A DNA stretch of 12,066 nt from RXOA01 sp964554715 (GTDB lineage Bacteria > Bipolaricaulota > Bipolaricaulia > UBA7950 > UBA9294). Positions within the stretch are counted from its first letter, which is position 1, and the number at the start of each line of letters is the position of its first letter. Where the stretch lies: contig CAZKPU010000073.1 of assembly GCA_964554715.1 (NCBI GenBank), forward strand, positions 1-12,066. The letters run 5' to 3'. The notes below the pieces were generated by a model, which was not told where the DNA came from, did no database searches, and saw only the letters and a list, made by a program, of their open reading frames with translations. Below, one piece after another: positions 1-6,790 of the stretch. The position numbers were made by a program, and so were the translations under genes.

Positions 1-355
1 GGTTGAGGCGGCCAAGCACCGTCATCTGTTGCTGGTAGCTCATCGCCCACCAGCCGCCCGCAGCGCCAGCGAGCATGAGCGCGGGATGCAATCCGGTGAT
101 GATGCCGAGCACCGTGATTCCCGTAATGGTGCGGACGTCGATGCCGACGTTGTAGCCGCTGGGGATCTTCAGAACCAGATGAAGAGAGTCATCGAATTCG
201 GAGCGAGGGAGAACGATTCCGCGGAACTCTCCACGCGTTGAGGAAACGACCGCATCGCTCCACACTTGGACGCCGTAGCGTTCCAGAATCTCGAGCGCTT
301 CACCGCGATACCCCTTGTGTGCGTCGCTGCTGTGACGGTTGCTGGTGCTGGTCAT
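1..355 (-). CDS. gatD: GatD, glutamyl-tRNA(Gln) amidotransferase subunit D, N-terminal part (runs off the window)
   Basis: GatD is the asparaginase-like subunit that releases ammonia from Asn or Gln for GatE, so that Glu-tRNA(Gln) becomes Gln-tRNA(Gln) in the cytoplasm. Only 118 codons are present, from the ATG at 355-353 down to the window edge. They match the N-terminal beta-barrel domain of the family: GYRGEALEILERYGV near residues 15-29, then RGEFRGIVLPRSE and LVLKIPSGYNVGID ending near residue 73. The start overlaps the gatE stop as ATGA, and an AGGAGG (complement of 363-368) lies 7 nt upstream, so translation is coupled to gatE. The linker after GYNVGI is unusually hydrophobic. The visible C-terminal end reads MTVLGRLN at the point where relatives have a strand followed by the nucleophile motif TGGT. 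I cannot tell whether this is real divergence, a linker that is still running, or poor sequence at a contig end. Confidence 0.82.
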   Translation of the reverse strand, partial: MTSTSNRHSSDAHKGYRGEALEILERYGVQVWSDAVVSSTRGEFRGIVLPRSEFDDSLHLVLKIPSGYNVGIDVRTITGITVLGIITGLHPALMLAGAAGGWWAMSYQQQMTVLGRLN

Positions 356-2355
356 CGGACGGCCTCCTGTACAGCCTGCGCCAGCTCGGCGAGCGGCACG
401 CTGCCAAGGGCTTCGGGGCGGAGCTGCCCCATCAGCCAGTGGTGTTTGGCATCGGCGATCGATCGTCCGCGTCGCTGCAGGCGACGGGTGGGGACGAAGC
501 GGGATTCGATTCCGGGGACCGTCGCGATCAGTTCCGGCATCGACGCCGAACCGATCCGGAGTTCGGCGAACAGATCCTCGGGCGTCTGCGGGCAGGTCCC
601 ATCGACGAGGACTGCCTGCGCGATCCGGGGGAAGAGGTCCGGAGTCACTCCGCGTGACGCTGCTTCCCGAAGGTGGTCGAAGAGCATGTCTCCGTTGACG
701 CTTCGCGCTCCGCAGATGTGTCGTACATCGCGACCGAGAAGCGTTCCGGCAAGCATCGGGGAAACGCCGATATCCTCGACGATCCGGACGAGCGTTGCGT
801 ACAAACCCCGCCGAAGGACGTAGCGGCAGGCATCAGGGGGGATTCCCCACGCTTCCATCTGCGCGATCTGCTCCGAAAGCGGAGCCGGCAGATCGGAACG
901 AACCTCTTCGATCATCTGCTCGGGAATCGGAATCGGTGCCGAATCGGTGTCCGGATACATGCGATCGGGACCGGGCAAGACGCGCTCGAATACGGTCGTC
1001 CCATCGGGAAGAGCCTTTCGCGTCTCATTCGGGACTCCCGAGAACGCCAGCCGACACCGTTCTTCGATGGTTTCCAAGGCCGTCGGCAGATCCTCCGCCG
1101 GACCCCAGAGAAGGATCTGTGCATCGTCTTCCCCGGCGTTGAGAAGGCCGGCCAGCTTTGCCCACTCTCCGTCACCGACCCACCCAAGCGGGGATTCGGA
1201 GTGGGTCATGTTCGGCCTCTCCAGGCATGCGATGACCTTCAGCCGATCGGAGATCTCGCTGGCGAAATTGTGGCCCGGTTGCGTGAAGTGTTCGAGAACC
1301 CCCGAGAATCCGGGGAGGTTCACGGCGAGCATGCGTTGTGCGGACGCCGGAGCGGTTTCAGTGCTCGACGGATCTTCGTCCATCGGAATCCCTACGCGAA
1401 TCGTATCCGGCTCGAGTTCCGCCCAGTCCGGGGTCCAACCGTCCGGGTCGCCGATCCGTTGGCGGAGATCCTCCCGGATGCACAGAAGAGCCTTCTGCCG
1501 AAACGCCTCATTGTGAACAAGCTCCGGGATCCAGCGGATGTGCTGTACGCCCTTGATCTCGATCCGCGTACCGCCGGCGACGCTGACGTTGACGTCCTGA
1601 CGGGCGGCGCCGATTCCCGTGTTGACCTTGCCGGTACTCCGTGCGATGAATCGGATGACATCGGCGGCTTCGCGGGCTTCATCCGGTGTGAGAAGGTCGG
1701 GGTAGGTTACGGTTTCGATGAGAGGAGTTCCGAGCCGGTCGGTGGAATACACGCGTTCGTGCCCAATGTCGGAGATTTCACGGCACGAGTCCTCTTCGAT
1801 CGAAAGCTGGATGATGCCGACTTGCTTTCCTGCAAGCGGGATCTTGCCCTCGATCCCAACGATTGCCGTCCGCTGGAATCCTGTCGGAATGCTTCCGTCC
1901 AGGTACTGCTTGCGGGTGATGTGAAGCTCGCCGACAAGGTTTGTCCCCAACAGAAGCGCCATTTCCATGGCGATGGTCAGCGCGTTCCGGTTGATCGGGA
2001 ACGGCGGCGTGTCATCGATATCGTACGTACACGCTGTTTCACCCTTGATGCGGTAGAGGATGTTCTTGCGGGTCTTGAACTCCATCAGTGCGGTACCGTC
2101 GTACTCGCCGAGTTCGGAGAGCGTGGGACGCATATGGCGCACCAGTTGTGCGTCATAGCTGTCGCCGGATTGATATCGCCCGGTGGGGCACCTGCAGAAG
2201 AGCTTCTTGTCGGTCTTCAACTGCTGATGTGTTTCGAGACCACACCGGAAGCCTAGAGCTTCGTAGGTTTGGCTGGTGGCCTCGCTTCGTTGGACGTAAC
2301 CGACGGCCTTGCGCGTGACCGAGCGACGATTGCTGCGATTGTCATGGCTCATCAT
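352..2355 (-). CDS. gatE: GatE, archaeal-type glutamyl-tRNA(Gln) amidotransferase subunit E
   Basis: GatE activates the glutamate of misacylated Glu-tRNA(Gln) with ATP and transfers ammonia delivered by GatD. The 667-residue product, slightly longer than usual, shows family hallmarks in order: CGLETHQQL with E41 and H43 of the metal/ATP site, LFCRCP with a CxC, YDIDDTPPFPIN, QYLDGSIPTGFQRT, IEEDSCREI, YSTDRLGTPLIE and TGKVNTGIGAARQDVNVS. A middle insertion containing LPGFSGVL and CLERPNMTHSE is the AspRS-like (GAD) insert that separates GatE from GatB. It is followed by ALPDGTTVFERVLPGPDRMYP and a helical YqeY-like tail. About 30 residues precede the conserved core. Two ATGs (2355, 2352) are possible starts. 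AAGGTGG lies 13 nt before the first, and a CATAAT hexamer lies only 4 nt before it, so either an SD-led or a leaderless start is possible. The gene is coupled to gatD by ATGA. Confidence 0.93.
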   Translation of the reverse strand: MMSHDNRSNRRSVTRKAVGYVQRSEATSQTYEALGFRCGLETHQQLKTDKKLFCRCPTGRYQSGDSYDAQLVRHMRPTLSELGEYDGTALMEFKTRKNILYRIKGETACTYDIDDTPPFPINRNALTIAMEMALLLGTNLVGELHITRKQYLDGSIPTGFQRTAIVGIEGKIPLAGKQVGIIQLSIEEDSCREISDIGHERVYSTDRLGTPLIETVTYPDLLTPDEAREAADVIRFIARSTGKVNTGIGAARQDVNVSVAGGTRIEIKGVQHIRWIPELVHNEAFRQKALLCIREDLRQRIGDPDGWTPDWAELEPDTIRVGIPMDEDPSSTETAPASAQRMLAVNLPGFSGVLEHFTQPGHNFASEISDRLKVIACLERPNMTHSESPLGWVGDGEWAKLAGLLNAGEDDAQILLWGPAEDLPTALETIEERCRLAFSGVPNETRKALPDGTTVFERVLPGPDRMYPDTDSAPIPIPEQMIEEVRSDLPAPLSEQIAQMEAWGIPPDACRYVLRRGLYATLVRIVEDIGVSPMLAGTLLGRDVRHICGARSVNGDMLFDHLREAASRGVTPDLFPRIAQAVLVDGTCPQTPEDLFAELRIGSASMPELIATVPGIESRFVPTRRLQRRGRSIADAKHHWLMGQLRPEALGSVPLAELAQAVQEAVR

Positions 2356-2359
2356 GAGT

Positions 2360-2365
2360 ATTATG
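2360..2365 (-). promoter_or_regulatory. Possible -10 element of gatE
   Basis: The minus strand reads CATAAT (5 of 6 matches to TATAAT) ending 4 nt before the first ATG and 7 nt before the second ATG of gatE. I see no convincing -35 hexamer at 16-18 nt spacing. If used, the message would start at or next to the start codon and be leaderless. An AAGGTGG at 2369-2375 competes with this reading, because it would only matter if transcription began further upstream. Confidence 0.3.
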
Positions 2366-2537
2366 AACCCACCTTGCAGAGTTGGTTTTTCGCCCTAGCT
2401 TCGACATCGTCCCGATGTGGCGAAAGGATAAGAGGGATGGGCGGTTTCCGCAACCTGCGAACGCAGAGATGCGGCGGCGTGCGGGTGGGACGAAAACGGT
2501 GCGTTCCCGGGAAGGATTCTGTACGATTCGACCCAAC

Positions 2538-4052
2538 ATGAACAGGGATGGAAACACACCGAGCATCCGACAGGAGGCGTCTCGCCCCGAAGAGCGCCTT
2601 GTTCAAGCGATCCGGAAGCAGCTGCCGCCCGTGGAGAACCTCCTGGGGGAATGGGGTTCGCCGGTCCACGTCTTGTTTGCGGAGGAAGTCGCACGGAGCG
2701 CGTCGATGTACGAGAGCGTCCTTCGATCGGAATACGGGCACGGCTGGGTTGCATTTGCTGCCAAGTCGAATCCCTGTCTGGGAGCGATCCGTACCGCTGC
2801 CGCGCTCGGATTGGGCGTGGATGCGGTGTCCGAGTACGAACTGCGTGCGGCGCTGGATGCAGGGGTCGACCCGACGCGAATCGTCTGCAACGGCAACGCC
2901 AAGTCCGATCTGTACGTGCGGACGGCTGTGGAAAAGGGTCTTCTGATCGCGACTGACGGCATCGACGAACTTGATGTTGTCGAGACGGCGGCCGAGAGCG
3001 CGGGGATGAAGGCGCGAATCCTCTTGCGCGTAAGCGGTTTGCCGGTCGCCGGATACACAGCGGCCGACCAGACGACGGCTTCGGTGTGGACCAAGTTCGG
3101 CCTGTCGCCGCACGACATCTCGGCGGTGCTCGACAGGGTCCGCACTGCGAAGCACCTGATGTTCGAAGGGTTCTCGGCGCACATCGGGACACAGCTTGGG
3201 GTGGTCGACCCGTATGAACTGCTGCTTCGACGCTACCGGCAGCTGATTCTGGAAGCTCGCGGCAAGGATCTCGAAACCCGGATTCTCGATATGGGAGGCG
3301 GTTTTCCCGTCTCGTTCGTATCCCAAGGCTGGTGGGAAGCATTCCAGGAGCGGCTGGCGCGACAACTTGGTGCCAGGGGCGGTGCCGATCCCGTGACCTG
3401 GGATCACATGCCGATGGGGTACGCGAATCTCAGCTCCGAAGAGCTTCGGAAGGAGCCCTCCGATGCACGCCCGTGGACCGGCAAACGCTACTGGTCGGCA
3501 ACTCCCGGCGCGGAGATGCTCCGATCGGCTCTCCAGCGGGTGGATTCGGAGACCGGCCGGCCGTGGAACGATGTTCTCAGGGCGCTCGGAGCGCCGGCGT
3601 TGATCGTAGAACCGGGACGTTCGCTGATGGGACCGGCCGGAATCACGATCGCTCGTGCGATGACCGTGAAGCGCGTAGCCGGGCAGCTTGTCGTGTCTCT
3701 TGATATGGGAGTCAACAACCACGGAACCAACCTGATTACTCCGGACATCTTCCCTGTTTCCATCTGGCCGGCTTCGGACGATGATCAGCCGGTGGAGGCG
3801 TTCCTGGCCGGACGGCTTTGCTTCAGCGGCGACATGATCAGCAAAGTGAAGGTCCCCTTAAACAGGGTTCCGAAGAGAGGCGAGCCCGTGATCCTCTTCC
3901 TGACCGGCGCATACGGCGCCGATCACTTCGCCTCGCACAGTTGCGGGTTCCCTCTTCCCGCCAAGCTGGCCGTCACACGAGACGGCTCGATCGAGGTGTG
4001 GCGACGCCCGGGAGCGTACGAGGATGTGTTCGTCTTGCCGCAGCCGACTTAG
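2538..4052 (+). CDS. Fold-type III PLP-dependent decarboxylase, LysA/diaminopimelate decarboxylase-like
   Basis: This cytoplasmic enzyme of the alanine-racemase/ODC fold probably decarboxylates an amino acid or an amino-acid-like group; the substrate is not clear. Visible motifs are VAFAAKSN with the PLP Schiff-base lysine at K76, GVDAVSEYELRAALDAG, IVCNGNAKS, FSAHIGTQ, ILDMGGGFP (the glycine loop for PLP phosphate), IVEPGRSL, and near the C terminus LCFSGD and LTGAYGADHF. The 504 residues exceed the roughly 420 of typical LysA. Much of the excess is an insertion after the glycine loop (about residues 270-330) rich in Trp and charged residues. The usual CESGD motif is CFSGD here: the Glu that contacts the distal end of diaminopimelate is Phe, which argues against plain LysA. 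The ATG at 2538 is preferred because similarity starts soon after it. It has no good SD. An upstream TTG at 2382 extends the frame with non-conserved sequence. The gene is divergent from gatE and ends on the stop of the next gene. Confidence 0.85.
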   Translation: MNRDGNTPSIRQEASRPEERLVQAIRKQLPPVENLLGEWGSPVHVLFAEEVARSASMYESVLRSEYGHGWVAFAAKSNPCLGAIRTAAALGLGVDAVSEYELRAALDAGVDPTRIVCNGNAKSDLYVRTAVEKGLLIATDGIDELDVVETAAESAGMKARILLRVSGLPVAGYTAADQTTASVWTKFGLSPHDISAVLDRVRTAKHLMFEGFSAHIGTQLGVVDPYELLLRRYRQLILEARGKDLETRILDMGGGFPVSFVSQGWWEAFQERLARQLGARGGADPVTWDHMPMGYANLSSEELRKEPSDARPWTGKRYWSATPGAEMLRSALQRVDSETGRPWNDVLRALGAPALIVEPGRSLMGPAGITIARAMTVKRVAGQLVVSLDMGVNNHGTNLITPDIFPVSIWPASDDDQPVEAFLAGRLCFSGDMISKVKVPLNRVPKRGEPVILFLTGAYGADHFASHSCGFPLPAKLAVTRDGSIEVWRRPGAYEDVFVLPQPT

Positions 4053-5152
4053 GAAACGTCCCCGTCCGATCCATCCGCGTTGGCGCTCCGTGTCGAATCA
4101 TCGTCGTTGCGTCGATGCGAATCGAATGTCCTGCCGGTGGGCTTCGGCCACCGGGAGAAGGTGAATGCGTTGACGATGCGGAACCACACTGTCGCTAGAA
4201 GGCTCCATGCCGCCATCCGCACGTTCGCGTCAGCCGGCCACGCAAGAGCTTCCATCGTGGGACGTTGTTGCGTCGAAGGGATCGGATAAGCAACTCCTCG
4301 AACAACCGCTAGCGGGCAGAGGTTGTCTGATTCCCCCATCGCCAGTCCGGCGATCGCGGTGATCGAGTCGATGACGATCTCTGTGCCGCCGGAACGGGGG
4401 ACCCCAAGGAGATCATCCCGGAACATCCCGGCTCTGACCGGCTCGATGCCCGCATAGCCCACGGCGATGTCGCGGCAACCCAGCCGGCCGATGGTCGTTG
4501 TCGTATCGGTCACGACCACGGCAACCGATCGTCCGGTCATCCGGGCCAGATCCGCTCGAAGATGGTCCGCTGTCCGGCAAGGGTCGGCGGGCAGCAAGCT
4601 GACGCATCCTTGAGGTGCATTGGCGTGATCGATTCCTGCCTCGTCCATGTAGGCGGCGTGCTTCCGCGTGATGAACGTGAACGCGTTGGTCGAATCGAAT
4701 CCGGTGCGCATCGCAGCAGGGTTGGGAGACAGGTCGAGAAGTTGCCTCCAAACGGATGGGATCCTTGTAATCCGCTTCATCGGGACAACGAGCAGCACAC
4801 GTCCTTCTTCCATGAGAAGCTGCAGTTTGCGCGGATCCTTGCCAAAGATGCGTCCCAGCCAGCGGGCCTTGCGCCCGGCGCGGATCTCGGACAGCGGCAC
4901 CGTGCGTCCCTCGAACAGCGACGCCAGCTTCGACGTGACAACAAGCACATCGTCATCTTCCAGGGAAACGTGGTTGTCTGCCATCACGGAAAGGAGAAAC
5001 GCCGGCAAGGTCGTGCTCTCTGCATCTTCGGGGCGGACACGTGTCGGGACGCGGAGCGGGCAAACGGTGATGGTTGTGCCCAGACCGGGATCTGGGTTGT
5101 CGGCATGGCCAACAATCAGAGCGGTCGAGATCCTCAGAGGTGACGTCATCAT
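4049..5152 (-). CDS. Coenzyme F420-0:L-glutamate ligase-like protein (CofE family, divergent)
   Basis: CofE adds glutamate to F420-0 with GTP. This 367-residue product shares the fold's landmarks: LEDDDVLVVTSKLASLFEGR, then GIDHANAPQG and SLLPADPCRTADHLRADL, then AVVVTDTTTTIGRLGCRDIAVGYAGIEPV, and LAMGESDNLCPLAVVRGVAYP. True CofE carries DTxGRPxR in the metal/nucleotide loop; here it is DTTTTIGRLG, so the first Asp is kept and the loop is changed. A hydrophilic tail rich in Asp, Ser and Arg (about the last 35 residues) is extra. No other F420 gene is visible, so the substrate may not be F420; another amide-forming ligation is equally possible. The ATG at 5152 (or the adjacent 5149) is chosen because the conserved N-terminal strand follows and a promoter sits just upstream. 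An in-frame ATG at 5245 would extend it into promoter DNA. The stop codon overlaps the stop of the convergent decarboxylase gene. Confidence 0.8.
   Translation of the reverse strand: MMTSPLRISTALIVGHADNPDPGLGTTITVCPLRVPTRVRPEDAESTTLPAFLLSVMADNHVSLEDDDVLVVTSKLASLFEGRTVPLSEIRAGRKARWLGRIFGKDPRKLQLLMEEGRVLLVVPMKRITRIPSVWRQLLDLSPNPAAMRTGFDSTNAFTFITRKHAAYMDEAGIDHANAPQGCVSLLPADPCRTADHLRADLARMTGRSVAVVVTDTTTTIGRLGCRDIAVGYAGIEPVRAGMFRDDLLGVPRSGGTEIVIDSITAIAGLAMGESDNLCPLAVVRGVAYPIPSTQQRPTMEALAWPADANVRMAAWSLLATVWFRIVNAFTFSRWPKPTGRTFDSHRRNDDDSTRSANADGSDGDVS
4134..4154. other. Perfect 7-bp inverted repeat in the 3' end of the CofE-like gene
   Basis: CCGGTGG (4134-4140) and CCACCGG (4148-4154) form a perfect 7-bp stem around the loop GCTTCGG. 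On the plus strand it lies about 80 nt downstream of the decarboxylase stop codon and is not followed by a T tract. It lies inside the CofE-like reading frame, so codon choice may explain it. It is the only visible candidate for a 3' hairpin of the decarboxylase transcript. Confidence 0.3.
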
Positions 5153-5158
5153 GCCGCG

Positions 5159-5187
5159 AGTATCAACGGTCCGCTTGTTTCCGGCAA
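5159..5187 (-). promoter_or_regulatory. Candidate promoter of the CofE-like gene
   Basis: The minus strand has TTGCCG (complement of 5182-5187), a 17-nt spacer and GATACT (complement of 5159-5164), with 4 of 6 matches to each consensus hexamer. The -10 ends 6 nt before the first ATG of the CofE-like gene, which would place transcription start at or next to that ATG. No SD is visible before this ATG, which fits a leaderless message. Confidence 0.45.
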
Positions 5188-5193
5188 GCAGGC

Positions 5194-5221
5194 TTGACGC
5201 AACGCCGGCGGTCCGTATACT
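5194..5221 (+). promoter_or_regulatory. Strong sigma70-type promoter driving the leader and GNAT-ABC cassette
   Basis: TTGACG (5194-5199), a 16-nt spacer and TATACT (5216-5221) match the TTGACA/TATAAT consensus at 5 of 6 positions each. Predicted transcription starts near 5228. It fires away from the CofE-like gene, back to back with that gene's own promoter. The first SD-led ORF downstream starts at 5312 and the first large gene at 5660, which gives a 5' leader of about 430 nt. Confidence 0.6.
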
Positions 5222-5311
5222 GGAACGAACCAACCGCACGAACACGGACGACTCAATGTCTCCGCTGGTCGTGTGAGACCCCCAGAGGCAAATCGAGAAG
5301 GAGGCATGACA

Positions 5312-5374
5312 ATGACCCGGATCAACCTACGAGACTGTGTTGTGGCCCCTCCCGATCTGGGGGACACTCAGTAG
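5312..5374 (+). CDS. 20-residue leader peptide ORF, uncharacterised
   Basis: An ATG at 5312 lies 7 nt after AAGGAGG (5298-5304), among the best SD contexts in the window. It opens a short frame reading MTRINLRDCVVAPPDLGDTQ and ends at TAG 5372-5374. An in-frame ATG at 5306 is too close to the SD. The ORF sits about 85 nt downstream of the strong promoter and is followed by several GC-rich hairpins before the first GNAT gene. This is the layout of a leader peptide that controls downstream expression through translation, or of a small secreted or processed peptide. I do not recognise the sequence. It has one Cys and a Pro-Pro pair, and no signal peptide or repeat. Chance occurrence is possible, as it is short. 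Confidence 0.4.
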   Translation: MTRINLRDCVVAPPDLGDTQ

Positions 5375-5659
5375 ACAGAAGCGTCCGCCTCCAGCAGGCG
5401 CTCTGACTCACCCCATGGCTGCGAACTGATTCGCGGCCTCTGCGCCCGCAGAGCCTCGCCTTGCGGAGCGCCCGCTCCCCCCAACACACGGAAGCAAGAC
5501 CACGACGCCAAGCCCCATTTGGGTTCGGGAGGTCGCTGCTTGCCGGCGCATCGCGATTCCAGCTTGCTGCAAGCGAGTAACCCGAGCCATGCGGAGCCGA
5601 TCGTGCGTGGTCCCAAAGCAACGAAATACGACAGGCTGGAGTTTGTTAGGAGGACAGGG
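5375..5659 (+). other. GC-rich structured leader between the small ORF and the first GNAT gene
   Basis: No conserved protein is visible in these 285 bases. Several inverted repeats are. CGCCT/AGGCG surrounds CCAGC near 5387-5400. CTCTGC and GCAGAG face each other across GCCC near 5448-5463. GGAGC and GCTCC again face each other across GCCC near 5475-5488. GCTTG/CAAGC lies around a 3-nt loop near 5562-5574. A longer-range GGGTT/AACCC pairing could enclose the last of these. The region ends in AGGAGG (5648-5653), the SD of the GNAT gene. I cannot match it to a known riboswitch: T-box, RNase P, SRP and tmRNA signatures are absent. Confidence 0.35.
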
Positions 5660-6683
5660 ATGGTTTGGAACGTTCCGGAATCATACACGATGCGCCAAGC
5701 TGAGCTTGGCGATGTCGAGCAGATCGTCGACGTGATCAACGCTTGCTCCTTAGAAATCGTTGGTATCCGCGCGCGGACGGTCGAAGACCAACTGGCTGAT
5801 TGGCAATCGCCGGGGTTCGATCCGTCCCGGGATGCGCGGGTCGTTCTCTGCCCCGAGGGGAGGATTGTCGGCTTTGCCGATGTGTGGGATTTGGATGAGC
5901 CGCACGTTCGGATCCACTCGCTGGGGCGTGTCCATCCCGACTACCGGGAGCGAGGGATCGGAGGGTCGCTGTTGCAGTGGATCCATCGCCGTGCTTCCGA
6001 GTCGATCCGGCTGGCTCCGGCGGGCGCACGGGTCACCGTGTCGCAATCGGTCTTCGAGCAGGAGCTACAGGCCCAAACCCTACTGAAGAACGCAGGGTTC
6101 TCGTTCAGCCGTGTATTCTCGCGGATGGNNNNNNNNNNACATGGATGAGGCTCCGGCCGTTCCGAGTTGGCCGAACGAGATCCGTGTTCGTCGATATGCC
6201 CCGGAGGATCTGGCGCCGACCGTACGGATGGTGCAAGCGGCGTTTCGGGATCATTGGGGACACGTGGATGTCCCGTTCGAAGAGGAACTGAAGCAATGGC
6301 AGCACTGGACCACCGCATACAAAGACTTCGATCCGAGCTTGTGGTTCCTGGCTGTTGACGGATCGACTGATGAGATCGTCGGTGTCGTGCTGGGATGGCC
6401 GACGACACCGGAGGATCCCGAGATGGGATGGATCGAAATCGTCGGAGTGCTCCGGGAGTGGCGCAGACAAGGGCTTGCGCTGGCATTGCTACAACACGCG
6501 TTTGGCGAATTCCACCAGCGAAGTTACCGCAAGGTTGGGCTTGGCGTGGATGCGGCCAGCCTCACGGGAGCAACGCATCTGTACGAGCGTGCGGGGATGA
6601 AGGCGCTGCGTAGAAGGTTCAACTACGAGAAGGAGCTTCGGCCGGGAAAGGATCTATCGCGACGCGAGCTGGAAACGGATTGA
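5660..6683 (+). CDS. Tandem-GNAT acetyltransferase, mycothiol-synthase-like architecture (first copy, split by assembly gap)
   Basis: Two acetyl-CoA-binding GNAT domains lie in one protein of about 340 residues, the layout of mycothiol synthase (MshD) and related tandem acetyltransferases. The first (5660-6128) has RERGIGGSLL and the second (6141-6683) WRRQGLALALL, both intact Q/RxxGxG/A pyrophosphate loops. The second domain also carries AFRDHWGHV, VDAASLTGATHLYERAGM and YEKELRPG, shared almost letter for letter with the paralogue at 10642. A run of 10 N separates the halves and puts them in different frames. Aligning to the paralogue puts 19 residues between RM and the next strand, which predicts a true gap of 12 nt and one continuous gene. 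The ATG at 5660 follows AGGAGG by 6 nt. An upstream open stretch lacks similarity. The acetyl acceptor is unknown; mycothiol itself is unproven here. Confidence 0.82.
6129..6138. other. Assembly gap (10 N)
   Basis: Ten undetermined bases interrupt the first tandem-GNAT gene between its two domains. The length looks like a placeholder, because the flanking reading frames do not join across 10 bases but would across 12. Confidence 0.97.
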
Positions 6684-6790
6684 GCGAGTTTTCATCGAGA
6701 AGGAAGCCTTTCTGATCGTGGGGAGCGTAGGCGGCGCCGGTGAAGGTGCCGACGGCGAAGATGCGATGGGCTGGGAGGAAGATCCGTATC

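Noticed and set aside
673..2256. Long plus-strand open frame (527 codons) opposite gatE
   Set aside because: It is antisense to a clearly conserved GatE and has no domain sense; GC-rich third positions keep the opposite strand open.
2361..3722. Minus-strand open frame of 453 codons over the decarboxylase gene
   Set aside because: The plus strand encodes all fold-type III motifs. The minus product is Arg/His/Pro-rich with no recognisable domain.
5420..5600. Possible SRP, RNase P, tmRNA or T-box RNA in the leader
   Set aside because: None of their conserved core sequences is present; only generic hairpins are seen.
5368..5739. Minus-strand frame through the leader region
   Set aside because: It extends into the conserved first GNAT gene, is rich in Ser/Arg/Trp with no motif, and has no SD.
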